A stretch of 64,000 nucleotides of DNA from Xylocopa sonorina (Eukaryota > Arthropoda > Insecta > Hymenoptera > Apidae): contig NW_027490093.1 in NCBI RefSeq assembly GCF_050948175.1, positions 1,550,001 through 1,614,000 on the forward strand, given 5' to 3'. The notes below the pieces were generated by a model. That model did not search any database and was not told where the DNA came from. It saw nothing but the letters and a program-made list of their open reading frames with translations. Below, piece by piece: positions 24,223-35,500 of this stretch (the stretch's first letter is position 1; every line of letters starts with the position of its first letter). The position numbers were made by a program, and so were the translations under genes.

Positions 24223-27200
24223 CTATGATACGTAGGCATCTGCAATCGGTATTTCCTAGTAAGGAAGTGCAGCATATACATTCCTTTGAAGTGTATGTGA
24301 GGTATAAGTGACACATCGCAGTGATTATTTTATCTTACCATGAAACATAGAAATGTGATGCGATATTGCGTTTTACGAAACACTAGAACTCTATTGCTAC
24401 GATACGTAGGCTTCTGCAAACGCTATTTCCTAGCCAGGAAGTGTCGCATTTACATTCATTTGAAGTGAATACGAGGTATTCATGACACTTCGCAGTGAAT
24501 ATTATATCTTATCGTGAAACATAGAAATGAGATGCGACATCTCGTTTTAAGAAGCATTAGAACCCTATTTCTTCGATACGTAGATATCTGCAAACGCTAT
24601 TTCCTAGAAAGGAAGTGACGCATTTACATTCATTTGAAGTGTATGCGAGGTATAAGTGACAATCCACAATGCATATTATACCTTACCACGAAACATAGAA
24701 ATGAAAGGCGATATCGCTATTTAAGAAGCATTAGCACTCTATTGCTTCGATACGTAGACATCTGGAGACTCTATTTCCTAGGAAGGAAGTGTCGTATTTA
24801 AATTCATTTGAAGTGTATGCGAGGTATAAGTGATACCTCGCAATGAATATTATATCTTATAATGAAACATAGAAATGAGATGCGATATCCCGTTTTAAGA
24901 AGCTTTGGAACACCATTGCTACGATACGTAGACATCTGCTAACGCTATTTCCTAGCATGGAAGTGTCGCAGTTACATGATTTTGAAGTGTATGGGAGGTA
25001 TGCATAACACTTCGCAATGAATATTATATCATATCATGAAACACAGAAAGGAGATGCGATATCGTGTTTTACGAAGCATTGGAACAATATTGCTTCGATA
25101 TATACACATCTACAAACGCTACTTCCTATCAAGGAAGTATCGCATTTACATTCTTTTGAAGTGAATACGAGGTATACATGACACTCTACAATGAATATTA
25201 TATCTTATCATGAAACATTGAAATGAGATGCGATATCGCGTTTTAAAAAGCAGTAGTACTCTATTGCTACGATACGTGGACATCTGCAAACGCTATTTAA
25301 TAGGAAGGAAGTGTCGCATTTACATTCTTTTGAAGTGAATACGAGGTATACATAACACTGCACAAAGAATATTATATCTTATCATGAAACATAGAAATGA
25401 AATGCGATATGGCGATTTAAGGAGCATTAGAACATTATTGCCTCGATACGGAGACATGTGCCAACGCTATTTCCTAGCAAGGAAGTGTCGCATTTACATT
25501 CTTCTGAAGCTAATGCGAGGTATACATGACACTGCTCAATGCATATTATATCTTACCATGAAACATAGAAATGAGATGCGATATCACGATTTAAGCAGCA
25601 TTAGAACACTATTGCTTCGATACGTAGACATCTGCAAACGCTATTTCCTAGCCAGGAAGTGTCGCATTTACATTCTTCTGAAGCGAATACGAGGTATACA
25701 TAACACTCCACAGCGAATATTATATCTTATCATGAAACATAGAAATGAGATGCGATATGGCGACTTAAGAAGCATTAGAACTCTATTGCTTCGAGACGTA
25801 GACATCTGCGAACGCTACTTCCTAGCAAGGAAGTGTCGCATTTACAATCATTTGAAGTGTATGCGAGGTACACATGACACTTCGCAATGAATATTATATC
25901 TTGTCATGAAACATAGGAATGAGATGCGATATCCCGATTTGAGAAGCATAAAACTCTATTTCTTCGATACGTAGACATCTACAAACGCTATTTCCTAGCA
26001 AGGAAGTGTAGCATTTGCATTCTTTTGAAGTGTAGACGAGGTATACATAACACTTCGTAATGAATATTATATCTCATCATGAAACATAGAAATGAGGTGC
26101 GATATCGCGTTTTAAGAATCATCAGAACACTATTGGTTCGATACGTAGACAACAGCAAGCGCTACTTCCTAGCAAGGAAGTCTCGCACTTTCATTCATTT
26201 GAAGTGTATACGAGGTATGCGTAACACTTCGCAATGAGTATTATATCTTATCATGAAACATTGAAATGAGATGCGATATCGCGGTTCGAGATGCATTAGA
26301 ACTCTATTGCTTCGATGCGTAGACATCTGGAAACTCTATTTCCTAGGAAGGAAGTGTCGCATTTACTTTCATTTGAAGTGCAGACGAGGAAAACGTAACA
26401 CTCCACAGTGAATATTATATCTTATCATGAAACGTAGAAATGAGATGCGATATCGCGTTTTGAGAAGCAGTGGAAATCAATTGCTACGATACGTAGACAT
26501 CTGGAAACGTTATTTCCTAGAAAGGAAGTGTCGCATTTACATTCATTTGAAGCGTACACGAGGAATACATAACACTTCGCAATGAATATTATATCTTATC
26601 ATGAGACATAGAAATGGAATACGATATCGCGTTTTAAGAAGCATTAGAACTCTATTGCTTCGATACGTAGGCATTTCGAAACGCTATTTCCTAGAGAGGA
26701 AGTGTCGCATTTTCATTCATTTGAAGTGGATGCGAGGTATAAGATACACTTCGCAATGAATATTATATCTTATCATGAATCATAGAACTGAGATGCGATA
26801 TCGCGTTTTGAGAAGTATTAGAACTCTATTGCTTCGATACGTAGACATCTGGAAATGCTACTCCCGAGAACGTATGTGTCGCAATTACGTTCATTTGAAG
26901 TGCATGCGAGGTATACATGACACTTCGCAATGAATATTATATCTTGTCATGAAACATAGAAATGGGATGCGATGTCGCGTTTTAAGAAGCATTGGAACTC
27001 TATTGCTTCGATTCGTAGACATGTGCAAACGCTATTTCCTAGCAAGGAAGTGTTGTATTTACATTCTTTTGATGTAAATTCGAGGAATACAAGACACTTC
27101 ATAATGAATATTATATCTTAGCATAAAACATAGAAATGAGTAGCGATATCTCGTTTTTTGTAGCAATAGAACTTGCTTCGACACGTAGACATCTGCCATC

Positions 27201-28079
27201 GCTATTCCCTAGGAAGGTACTGTCGCATTTACATTCTTTTGATGTGAATATGAGGTATACATAACACTGCACGATGCATATTATATCTTATCATGAAACA
27301 TAGAAATGAGATGCGATATCTCGCTTTAAGAAGCATTAGAACCCTATTGCTGTGATACGTAGACATCTGCAAACGCTATTTAATAGCAAGGAAGTGTCGC
27401 ATTTACATTCTTTTGATGTGAATACGAGGTATACATAACACTGCACGATGCATATTATATCTTATCATGAAACATAGAAATGAGATGCGATATTACGATT
27501 TAAGAGGCATTAGAACCCTATTGCTGCGATATGTAGAAATCTGGAAACGCTATTTCCTAGGAAGTAATTGTCGCATTTACATTCATTTGAAGTGAATACG
27601 AGGTATACATGATACTCCGCAGTTAATATTATATCTTATCATGAAACATAGAAATGTGATATGACATCGTGTTTTAAGAAGCATTAGAACCCTATTGCTA
27701 CGATACGTAGACATCTGCAAACGCTATTTCCTAGCAAGGAAGTGTCGCATTTACATTCTTCTGAGGAGAATACGAGGTATACATGACACTTCGCAAATTA
27801 ATATTATATGTTATCATGAAACATAGATTATGAGATGCGATATCCCGTTTTACGGAGCATTAGAACTCTATTGCTTCGGTACGTAGACATGTGCCATCGT
27901 TATATCCTAGCAAGGATGTGTCGCATTTACATTCATTTAAATTGTATGCGAGGTATACATAACACTGCGCAATGAATATTATATCTTATCGTGAAACATA
28001 GAAATGAGATGCGATACCGCGTATTAAGAAGCATTTGAACCATATTGCTTCGATACGTAGACATCTGGAAACGCTATTT

Positions 28080-29306
28080 CCTAGCAGGCAAGTGTAACAT
28101 TTACATTCCTTTGACGTGCAGACGAGATATACATAACACTTCGCAATGAATATTGTATCCGATCATGAAACATATAAACGAGATTAGATATCGCGTTTTA
28201 AGAGGCATTAGAACTCTATTGCTTCGATACGTGGAAATCTGGAAACGCTATTTCCTAGCAAGGAAGTGTGTTATTTACAATCTTTTGTACTGCAGACGAG
28301 GTATACATAACACTTCGCAATGAATATTATGTCATGTCACAAAACATAGAAAGGGGATGGGATATCGCGTTTTAAGAAGCATTAGAACTCTCTTGCTTCG
28401 ATACGTAGACATCTGGACGCGCTATTTCCTAGCGAGGAAGGGTGTCATTTACATTCTTTTGAAGTGTAGACGAGGTATACATAACACTTCGCTACGAATA
28501 TTATATCTTATAAGGAAAGATAGAAATGTGATGCGTTATCGCGTTTTCAGAAGCATTAGAACTCTATTCCTTTGATACGTAGACATCTGGAAACGCTATT
28601 TCTTAGCGAGGAAGTCTGACATTTCCATTCTTTTGAAGTGCAGACGAGGTATACATAACACTTCGCAATGAAATTTGTATTTTATCATGAAACATAGAAG
28701 AGATATGCGATATCTGCGATTTAAGAAGCACTAGGACTTTATTGCTTCGATACTTAGACATGTGGAAACGCATTTCCTAGCAAGGAAGTGTGGCATTTAC
28801 ATTCTTGTGAAGTGTAGACGATGTATACGTAACACTTCGCAATGAATATTATATCTTATAATGGAACATAGAAATGTGATGCGATATCGCGTCTTGAGAA
28901 GCAATAGAACTCTAATGCTTCGATACGTAGACATCTGGAAACGCTATTTCCTAGCAAGGAAGTGTGCCACTTACATTCTTTTGAAGTGTAGACTAGGTAT
29001 ACATAACACTACGCAGTGCACATTATATCTTATAATGAAACATAGAATTGAGATGCGATATCGCGTTTTGAGAAGTAATAGAACTCTAATGTTTCGATAC
29101 GTAGACATCTGGAGGCGCTATTTCCTAGCGAGGAAGGGTGACATTTGCATTCTTTTGAAGTGTAGACGAGGTATTCATAACACTTCGCAACGAATATTAT
29201 ATCTTATAATGAAACATTGAAATGGGTTGCTGTATCCCGTTTTATGAAGCATGAGAACTCTATTGCTTCGATACGTTGACATCTGGAAACGCTATTTCCT
29301 AGCAAG
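28080..29306 (+). repeat. Higher-order repeat C, copy 1 (7 monomers, 1,217 bp)
   Basis: Matches 29307 onward at an offset of 1,217-1,218 bp. Markers are GTATCCGATCATGAAAC with TATAAACGAGATTAG (near 28157 and 29375), AGGAAAGATAGAAATGTGATG (28513 and 29730), and AGATGCGATATCTGCGATTT or close forms (near 28700 and 29917). Monomers belong to the CTGGAAAC / GTGTAGACGAGG subtype also found at 1-1260. Near-identical monomers with GGGTTGCTGTATCCCG at about 29223 and 29571 show a further 2-monomer duplication inside. Confidence 0.85.
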
Positions 29307-30075
29307 CAAGTATGACATTTACATTCCTTTGACGTGCAGATGAGATATACATAACACTTCGCAATGAATATTGTATCCGATCATGAAACGTATAAACGAG
29401 ATTAGATATCGCGTTTTAGAGGCATTAGAACTCTATTGCTTCGATACGTGGAAATCTAGAAACGCTATTTCCTAGCAAGGAAGTGTGGTATTTATAATCT
29501 TTTGTACTGCAGACGAGGTATACATAACACTTCGCAACGAATATTATATCTTATAATGAAACATAGAAATGGGTTGCTGTATCCCGTTTTATGAAGCATG
29601 AGAACTCTATTGCTTCGATACGTAGACATCTGGAAACACTATTTCCTAGCAAGCAAGTGTGACATTTACATTCCTTTGACGTGCAGACGAGGTATACATA
29701 ACACTTCGCAACGAATATTATATCTTATCAGGAAAGATAGAAATGTGATGCGTTATCGCGTTTTCAGAAGCATTAGAACTCTATTCCTTCGATACGTAGA
29801 CATCTGGAAACGCTATTTCTTAGCGAGAAAGTCTGAGATTTACATTCTTTTGAAGTGCAGACGAGGTATACATAACACTTCGCAATGAAATTTGTATTTT
29901 ATCATGAAACATAGAAGAGAGATGCGATATCTGCGATTTAAGAAGCACTAGGACTCTATTGCTTCTATACTTAGACATGTGGAAACGCATTTCCTAGCAA
30001 GGAAGTGTGGCATTTACATTCTTGTGAAGTGTAGACGATGTATACATAACACTTCGCAATGAATACTATATCTAA
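29307..30075 (+). repeat. Higher-order repeat C, copy 2 (partial)
   Basis: About 770 bp of the 1,217-bp unit, ending near GATGTATACATAACACTTCG (30031-30050), after which ordinary monomers run to the piggyBac-like insertion. Divergence from copy 1 is higher than in HORs A, B and D, so this duplication is older. Confidence 0.8.
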
Positions 30076-30288
30076 TCATGAAACATAGAAATGAATAGCG
30101 ATATCGCGTTCTAAGAAGCATTAGAACACTATTGCTTCGATACGTAGATATCTGGAAACGCTACTTCCTAGCAAGGAAGTGTCTCATTTTCGTTCTTTTG
30201 AAGTGTATGCGAGATATACATGACACTACGCAATGAAAATTATATCTTAACATGAAAAATAGAAATGAGATGCGATATCGCGTTTTAA
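30076..30288 (+). repeat. Satellite monomers before the second insertion, with TTAA target site
   Basis: A little over one monomer, broken inside GCGTTTTAA. TTAA at 30285-30288 is the left copy of the target duplication of the following element. Each consensus monomer holds one such TTAA (positions 35-38). Confidence 0.85.
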
Positions 30289-30304
30289 CACATTGCGGAC
30301 GGGT
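30289..30304 (+). repeat. Left terminal inverted repeat of the piggyBac-like element
   Basis: CACATTGCGGACGGGT, pairing with 32502-32517 with mismatches at positions 8 and 16. Confidence 0.85.
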
Positions 30305-30366
30305 GACGAGTTATCTCGTTTTTAGAAAACTAAACGTTGCGAACGGGTCACGATATATCTCGTTTT
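30293..30366 (+). repeat. Subterminal direct repeat of the piggyBac-like element
   Basis: TTGCGGACGGGTGACGAGTT plus ATCTCGTTTT (30293-30322) is repeated 44 bp further on as TTGCGAACGGGTCACGATAT plus ATCTCGTTTT (30337-30366). The first copy overlaps the terminal repeat. Repeats near the ends are common transposase-binding arrangements; the binding role here is inferred. Confidence 0.7.
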
Positions 30367-30512
30367 CACGTTCTTTTTATTCAGTCGGCAACTGAGCAAG
30401 GAGCTGCAAATGTTTCTGTTACGTTACGATGGTATCGAAGTCTCTCGCATTCCGAAACCAAAGCGAAACAACTGAATCATTCCTTAAATTTAAGAAAAAA
30501 CTGTCATTATTG

Positions 30513-32112
30513 TGTAACGTCCGCCGAACCTCGCGGTACCTCCTTCACCGCCCGGCAGAGCCACACGCATCGCCTGTCGCCACCACAAAGACGAGCTTAC
30601 CGAGTATACGATCGCCGAGCTAAGGCAGCCACCCCCGCAACCAGGAGTTGGGCCACACGACCGCGCTACGACGCGTGCCTTCCAGACAGCTGGAGCACGA
30701 CCGAGCCACAGCCTCCGCACGAGGACCATTCCACGTATCAGTAAGTGTCGCCCGCCGTTACGCTCCCGTACCCATACTTTGCATACCATTATAATTATAA
30801 TTAAGCGAATCCTAGAACTTAAGCACACGACACTCCATGTACGCACACGACACAACACACACAACCTAGCATAAGGCGTTTCATGTGTTATTCTAATTTT
30901 TAAGATCATAATTAATCGTAATAAGAAGTAAGGGAAGCGCCCGACGCGCGCGGCTCACGCCGAACGCGCGCGCCCTACTACAATCGTCCATACCACTCCG
31001 TGGGCCGAGCGTCCGCCCCACTCTGGGGACCTGCGACTCGCGCGCCCCGCGATCCGAGGAGGTCGCGGGCCCGCGAGCTGATAGTCAATACGAGTCATCC
31101 GCTCCAAGCGAGCGTACCTCCCTCAAATCCAATCTCTAGTTCGAGCCATTCGGTCCAAGCGAGCACTCCTTTATCATAATCCAATCTTACTATTTCAACT
31201 TAAACTCTAATTCAATTCAAGTCCTTATTCTAAACTCTAATTATCGTATCCTAGTACTTAGTCAACTTTAGCATAGGGAAGTATCAGTGTAAGCTTAGTT
31301 TTATTTAGAATATACTTTATTTTTACCAGTACTACAATTCTCATCATTCTAAATATTCCTTGCCTTATTATTATTATAAATTCATTCATTGCGAAGTCTT
31401 CCACGAGTTCACGCGTCTTTAAGAACATTCACAAGCTACGAACTTTAGTCAAACTTGGTAATCGATCAGTTATAGCCGACCGCCGCTTAGCTGCATCGAC
31501 CCACAGCGAGGCTAGAGCAAGGACACTCGTCGATTTTCCATATTTCTGGACCGGTAAACTAGAGCGGACCGACGCTTAGTGGACCCGTATCTGGACTTTT
31601 GGAAACCGACTCGAATGCGTCATTCCGGTACAACTAAACGAACTCGTCGCGCGGGAAGGAAGAACTTCTTGCGTTCATTTGTGCGCGGATACGTTGGTAC
31701 AGCCGTGTGCATATACCACTGCAACGTCTCATCTTCCGCCGCACGCCGATCGGACAGCCGTCCCGCACAGCCGCATCCATCGCCGATCCGCTTGACCGAG
31801 CTGATCCATCCCCGAGGTCAGCCCACCTGGGTACTCGTCCCGCTGACAATCACGCCTCACCGTGCGTACGCAGGGATTATACCTGAGGGCGATCCGTGCC
31901 GACGACGATACCTGCAACAAGGGTACTAAATATTAGCTGCTGTCAAGACATCAAAGGTAAGGTCATATTTTCTTATCCGCGTTCGTGCCTTTTGATACGT
32001 GTTTCGCGAGCCAGAAAGAACCCGGTCTTCGTCTTAATTCCGCGAGCCGAACCGTTCGAGGCTGCGTGTCGCTCCCGGTAAACGATAAGATTTCACGACC
32101 CGTGACGTGACA
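30513..32112. mobile_element. LTR nested in the piggyBac-like element (1,600 bp, same family as LTR 1)
   Basis: Starts TGTAACGTCCGCC and ends CCGTGACGTGACA, the same ends as the insertion at 9578-11058 (TGTGACGTC...ACGTGACA). Flanks are ATTG (30509-30512) and ATAG (32113-32116), a 4-bp target duplication only if one base has changed. Blocks shared in order with LTR 1 are GAGGAGGTCGC (31056), TTTAGAATA (31304), AAACGAACTC (31636), ATACGTTGGT (31689), AAAGGTAAG (31953) and GAACCCGGTC (32018). The GC-rich middle (30930-31080) also corresponds to LTR 1 at 10190-10340. The two LTRs are clearly diverged, so they were inserted as separate copies of a family. No internal retrotransposon domain is present. 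Open frames here (for example 30337-30744 and 31579-31929) look accidental in GC-rich sequence. Confidence 0.75.
31300..31325 (-). promoter_or_regulatory. Possible polyadenylation-signal block of LTR 2 (minus strand)
   Basis: TTTATTTAGAATATACTTTATT contains two AATAAA motifs on the minus strand and corresponds to 10546-10570 of LTR 1. Support is conservation plus motif only. Confidence 0.3.
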
Positions 32113-32501
32113 ATAGCCATTGCCGGCTGATCTGTGCAGATCGTCGTACGTATCGCATCTTATAAAGTGTTTCATTGATCTGCATTTTAGAATTTCAAAC
32201 TTCGTGTTTTAAAATTGGAAGGTAACAGTTTTTTGAGTACTATCTATATTTTCAATCAACCTGTTACTGATACTTGATAACAAAAATTTATTTTATGAAT
32301 TAGCCCTCTATAAAAGCAGCGAAATGACGCATAGATGTAATGAAAACAGATATACAGATATATGAACTATATGTATACAATTATTCATAAATACTAAATG
32401 CAAATTAAGTAAAATGCGTATCCACTTCCTGTCACATGCCAAGCATGTTTTTGGAGCGTTCGAAAATCTGCGATCCGTGAGGGCGTGTTGAACGCGCAGC
32501 G

Positions 32502-32517
32502 CCCCGTCCTCAATGTG
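32502..32517 (-). repeat. Right terminal inverted repeat of the piggyBac-like element
   Basis: CCCCGTCCTCAATGTG, the inverted partner of 30289-30304, followed by TTAA (32518-32521). Confidence 0.85.
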
Positions 32518-35500
32518 TTAAGAAGCATTAGAACTCTATTGCCTCGATAAGTACACATCTGCAAACGCTATATCCTAGCAAGGAAGTGTCGCATTTACAT
32601 TCATTTGAAGTGTATACGAGGTATACATGACACTTCGCAATGAATATTGTACCTTATCATGAAACATAGAAATAAGATGCGATATCGCGTTTTAAGAAGC
32701 ATTAGAACTCTATTGCTACGATACGTAAACATCTGCAAACGTTATTTCCTAGCAAGGAAGTGTCGCATTTACATTCTTTTCAAGTGAATACGAGGTACAC
32801 ATGACACTTCGCAATGAATATTATATCTCATCATGAAACATAGAAATGAGATGCGATACTTTGAATTTATGAAGATTTAGAACTCTGTTGCTACGATACG
32901 TAGACATCCGGAAACGCTATTTCCAAGCAAGGAAGTGTCGCATTTACATTCATTTGAAGTGAATACGAGTTATACATGACACTTCGCAAAGAATATTATA
33001 TCTTATCATGAAACATAAAACTGAGATGCGATATGGCGTTTTAAGAAGCATTAGAACTATATTGCCTCGATACGTAGACATATGGAAACGCTACTTCCTA
33101 GCAAGAAATTGTGGCACTTACATTCTGTTGAAGAGTAGACGAGGTATACGTAACACTTCGCAATGAATATTATATCTTATCATGATACATAGAAATGAGG
33201 TGCGTTATCCCGTTTTAAGAAGCAGTGGAACACTATTGCCTCGATACGTAGACATCTGCAAACGCTATTTCCTAGCAATGAAGTGTCTCATTTATATTCA
33301 TTTGAAGTGTATGCGAGGTATAAGTGGCACTTCGCAATGAATATTATATCCTATCATGAAACATAGAAATGAGATGCGACATCGCGATATAAGAGTCACT
33401 ACAACTCTATTGCTTCGATACGTAGACATCTTTTGAACGCTTTTTCCTAGCAAGGAAGTGTCGCATTTACATTCATTTGAAGTGAATACGAGGTATACAT
33501 GACAATTCGCAATGAATATTATATCTTATCATGAAAAATAGAAATGAGATGCGATATCGCGTTTTAAGAAGCATTAGAATTCTGTAGCTTCGATTCGTAG
33601 ATATCTGCCAACGCTATTTCCTACCAATGAAGTGTCGCATTTACATTCATTTGAAGGGTATGCGAGGTATAAGTGGCTTTTCGCAGTGAATATTATATCC
33701 TATCATGAAACATAGAAATGAGATGCTATATGGCGATTTAAGAAGCATTAGAACTCTATTGCATCGATACGTAGGCATGTGCAAACGCTACTTCCTAGCA
33801 AGGAAGTGTCGCATTTACATTCATTTGAAGTGTATGCGAGATATACATAACACTCCACGATGAATATTATACCTTATCACGAAACATAGAAATGAGTTGC
33901 GATATCTCGTTTTAAGAAGAATTAGAACTCTACTGCTTCGATAAGTAGACATCTGTCAACGCTATTTCCTAGCAAGGATGCGTCGCACTTACATTCATTT
34001 GAAGTGTAGACGAGGAATACATAACACTTCGCAATAAATATTATATCTCATCATGAGACATAGAAATGAGATGCGATATCGCGATTTAAGAAGCATTACA
34101 ACTCTACTGCTTCGATACGTAGACATCTGCAAACGCAACTTCCTAGCTAGGATGTTTCGCATTTACATTCAATTGAAGTGAATACGAGGTATACATAACA
34201 CTGCACAATGATTATTGTATCTTATCAAGAAACACAGAAATGAGATGCGATATCGCGATTTAAGAAGCATTAGAACACTATTTCTACGATACGTAGACAT
34301 CTGCAAATGCTATTTCCTAGCAAGGAAGTGTCGCATTTGCATTCTTTTGTAGTGATTACGAGGTATACATGACACTTCGCAATGAATATTATATCTTATC
34401 ATGAAACATAGAAATGAAATGCGATATCGCGATTTAAGAAGCTTTAGAACTCCATTGTTACGTTACGTAGACATCTGCAGACGCTATTTCCTAGCAAGGA
34501 AGTGTCGCATTTACAATCTTTTGAAGTAAATACGATGTATACATAGCACTCCATAATGAATATTATATCATATCATGAAAAATAGGAATGAGATGCGATA
34601 TCGCGAATTAAGAAGCATTATAACTCTATTGCATCGATACGTAGACATCTGCAAACGCTAGTTCCTAGTGTGGAAGTGCCGCATTTACATTCTTTTGAAG
34701 TGAATACGAAGTATACATTACACTTCGCGAGGTATATTATATCTTATCACGAAACATAGAAATGAGATGCGATATCGCGTTTTAAGAAGCATTAGAACTC
34801 TAATGCTTCGATACGTAGATATCTGCAAAACGCTATTTCCTAGCATGGACGTGTGGCATTAATATTCTTTTGAGGTGAATACGAGGTCTACGTAACACTC
34901 CACAGTGAATATTATATTTTATTACGGAACATAGAAATGAGATGCGATGTCGCGTTTTAAGAAGCATTAAAACACTATTGCTTCGATACGTAGACATCTG
35001 GTAACGCAATTTCCTAGGAAGGAAGTGTCGCATTTACATGCTTTTGAAAGCAATACGAGGCATACATGACACTTCGCAATGAATATTACATCTTATCATG
35101 AAAGATCGAAATGCGATGCGATATGGCGATTTAATAAGCATTAGGACTCTAGTGCTTCGAGACGTAGACATATGCAAACACTATTTCCCTCCAAGCAAGT
35201 GTCGCATTTAATTCATTTGAAGTGTAGACGAGATATACATAACACTCCACAATGAATATTATATCTGATCATGAAACATAAAAATGAGATGCGATATCGC
35301 GATTTAAGAAGCATTAGAACTCTACTGCTACGATACGTAGAGATCTGCAAACGCTATTTCCTGCCAAAGAAGTGCCGAATTTACATTCTTTTGAAGTAAA
35401 TACGCTTCATACATAACATTCCACAATGGATATTATATCTTATCATGAAACATAGAAATGAGATGCGATATTGCGTTTTGCGAAGCATTAGAACTCTATT

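Larger units (their letters stand above)
16860..28079 (+). repeat. Diverged satellite monomers with short local duplications
   Basis: About 64 monomers, mostly without high-identity partners in the window. Local exceptions are annotated separately. Nothing non-satellite was seen. The 168-codon open frame at 25384-25890 spans nearly three monomers and is readthrough in the usual satellite frame. Adjacent near-identical monomers also occur at about 27235-27480, both with ACTGCACGATGCATATTATATC. Confidence 0.9.
30289..32517. mobile_element. piggyBac-like non-autonomous transposon (MITE), interrupted by an LTR
   Basis: The block starts CACATTGCGGACGGGT and ends CCCCGTCCTCAATGTG. The reverse complement of the end matches the start at 14 of 16 positions, giving terminal inverted repeats at 30289-30304 and 32502-32517. 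It is flanked by TTAA on both sides (30285-30288 and 32518-32521), and the satellite continues in phase (GTTTTAA...TTAAGAAGCATTAG). TTAA duplication is the mark of the piggyBac superfamily. Without the inner LTR (30513-32112) and one 4-bp target copy the element is about 625 bp, too short for a transposase, and I saw no transposase-like frame. It must have been moved by an enzyme encoded elsewhere. The right part (32117-32501) is AT-rich without recognisable genes. Confidence 0.85.

Noticed and set aside
25384..25890. 168-codon open frame (and some fifty shorter frames on both strands) as protein-coding genes
   Set aside because: All translate the satellite: the same MKHRNEMRYR...LLRYVDI pattern returns every 58 residues, and the minus-strand frames share MSTYRSNRVLMLLK. 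No codon-use signal, promoter or homology is apparent.
30513..30516. Exact 4-bp target duplication for the nested LTR
   Set aside because: The flanks are ATTG and ATAG. They match at three of four bases only, so I describe the duplication as imperfect; the boundary could shift by one or two bases.
30337..31929. Open frames of 60-139 codons in the second island as transposase or retrotransposon proteins
   Set aside because: They overlap on both strands in GC-rich LTR sequence. I recognise no DDD catalytic pattern, zinc finger, protease or reverse transcriptase motif in their translations.
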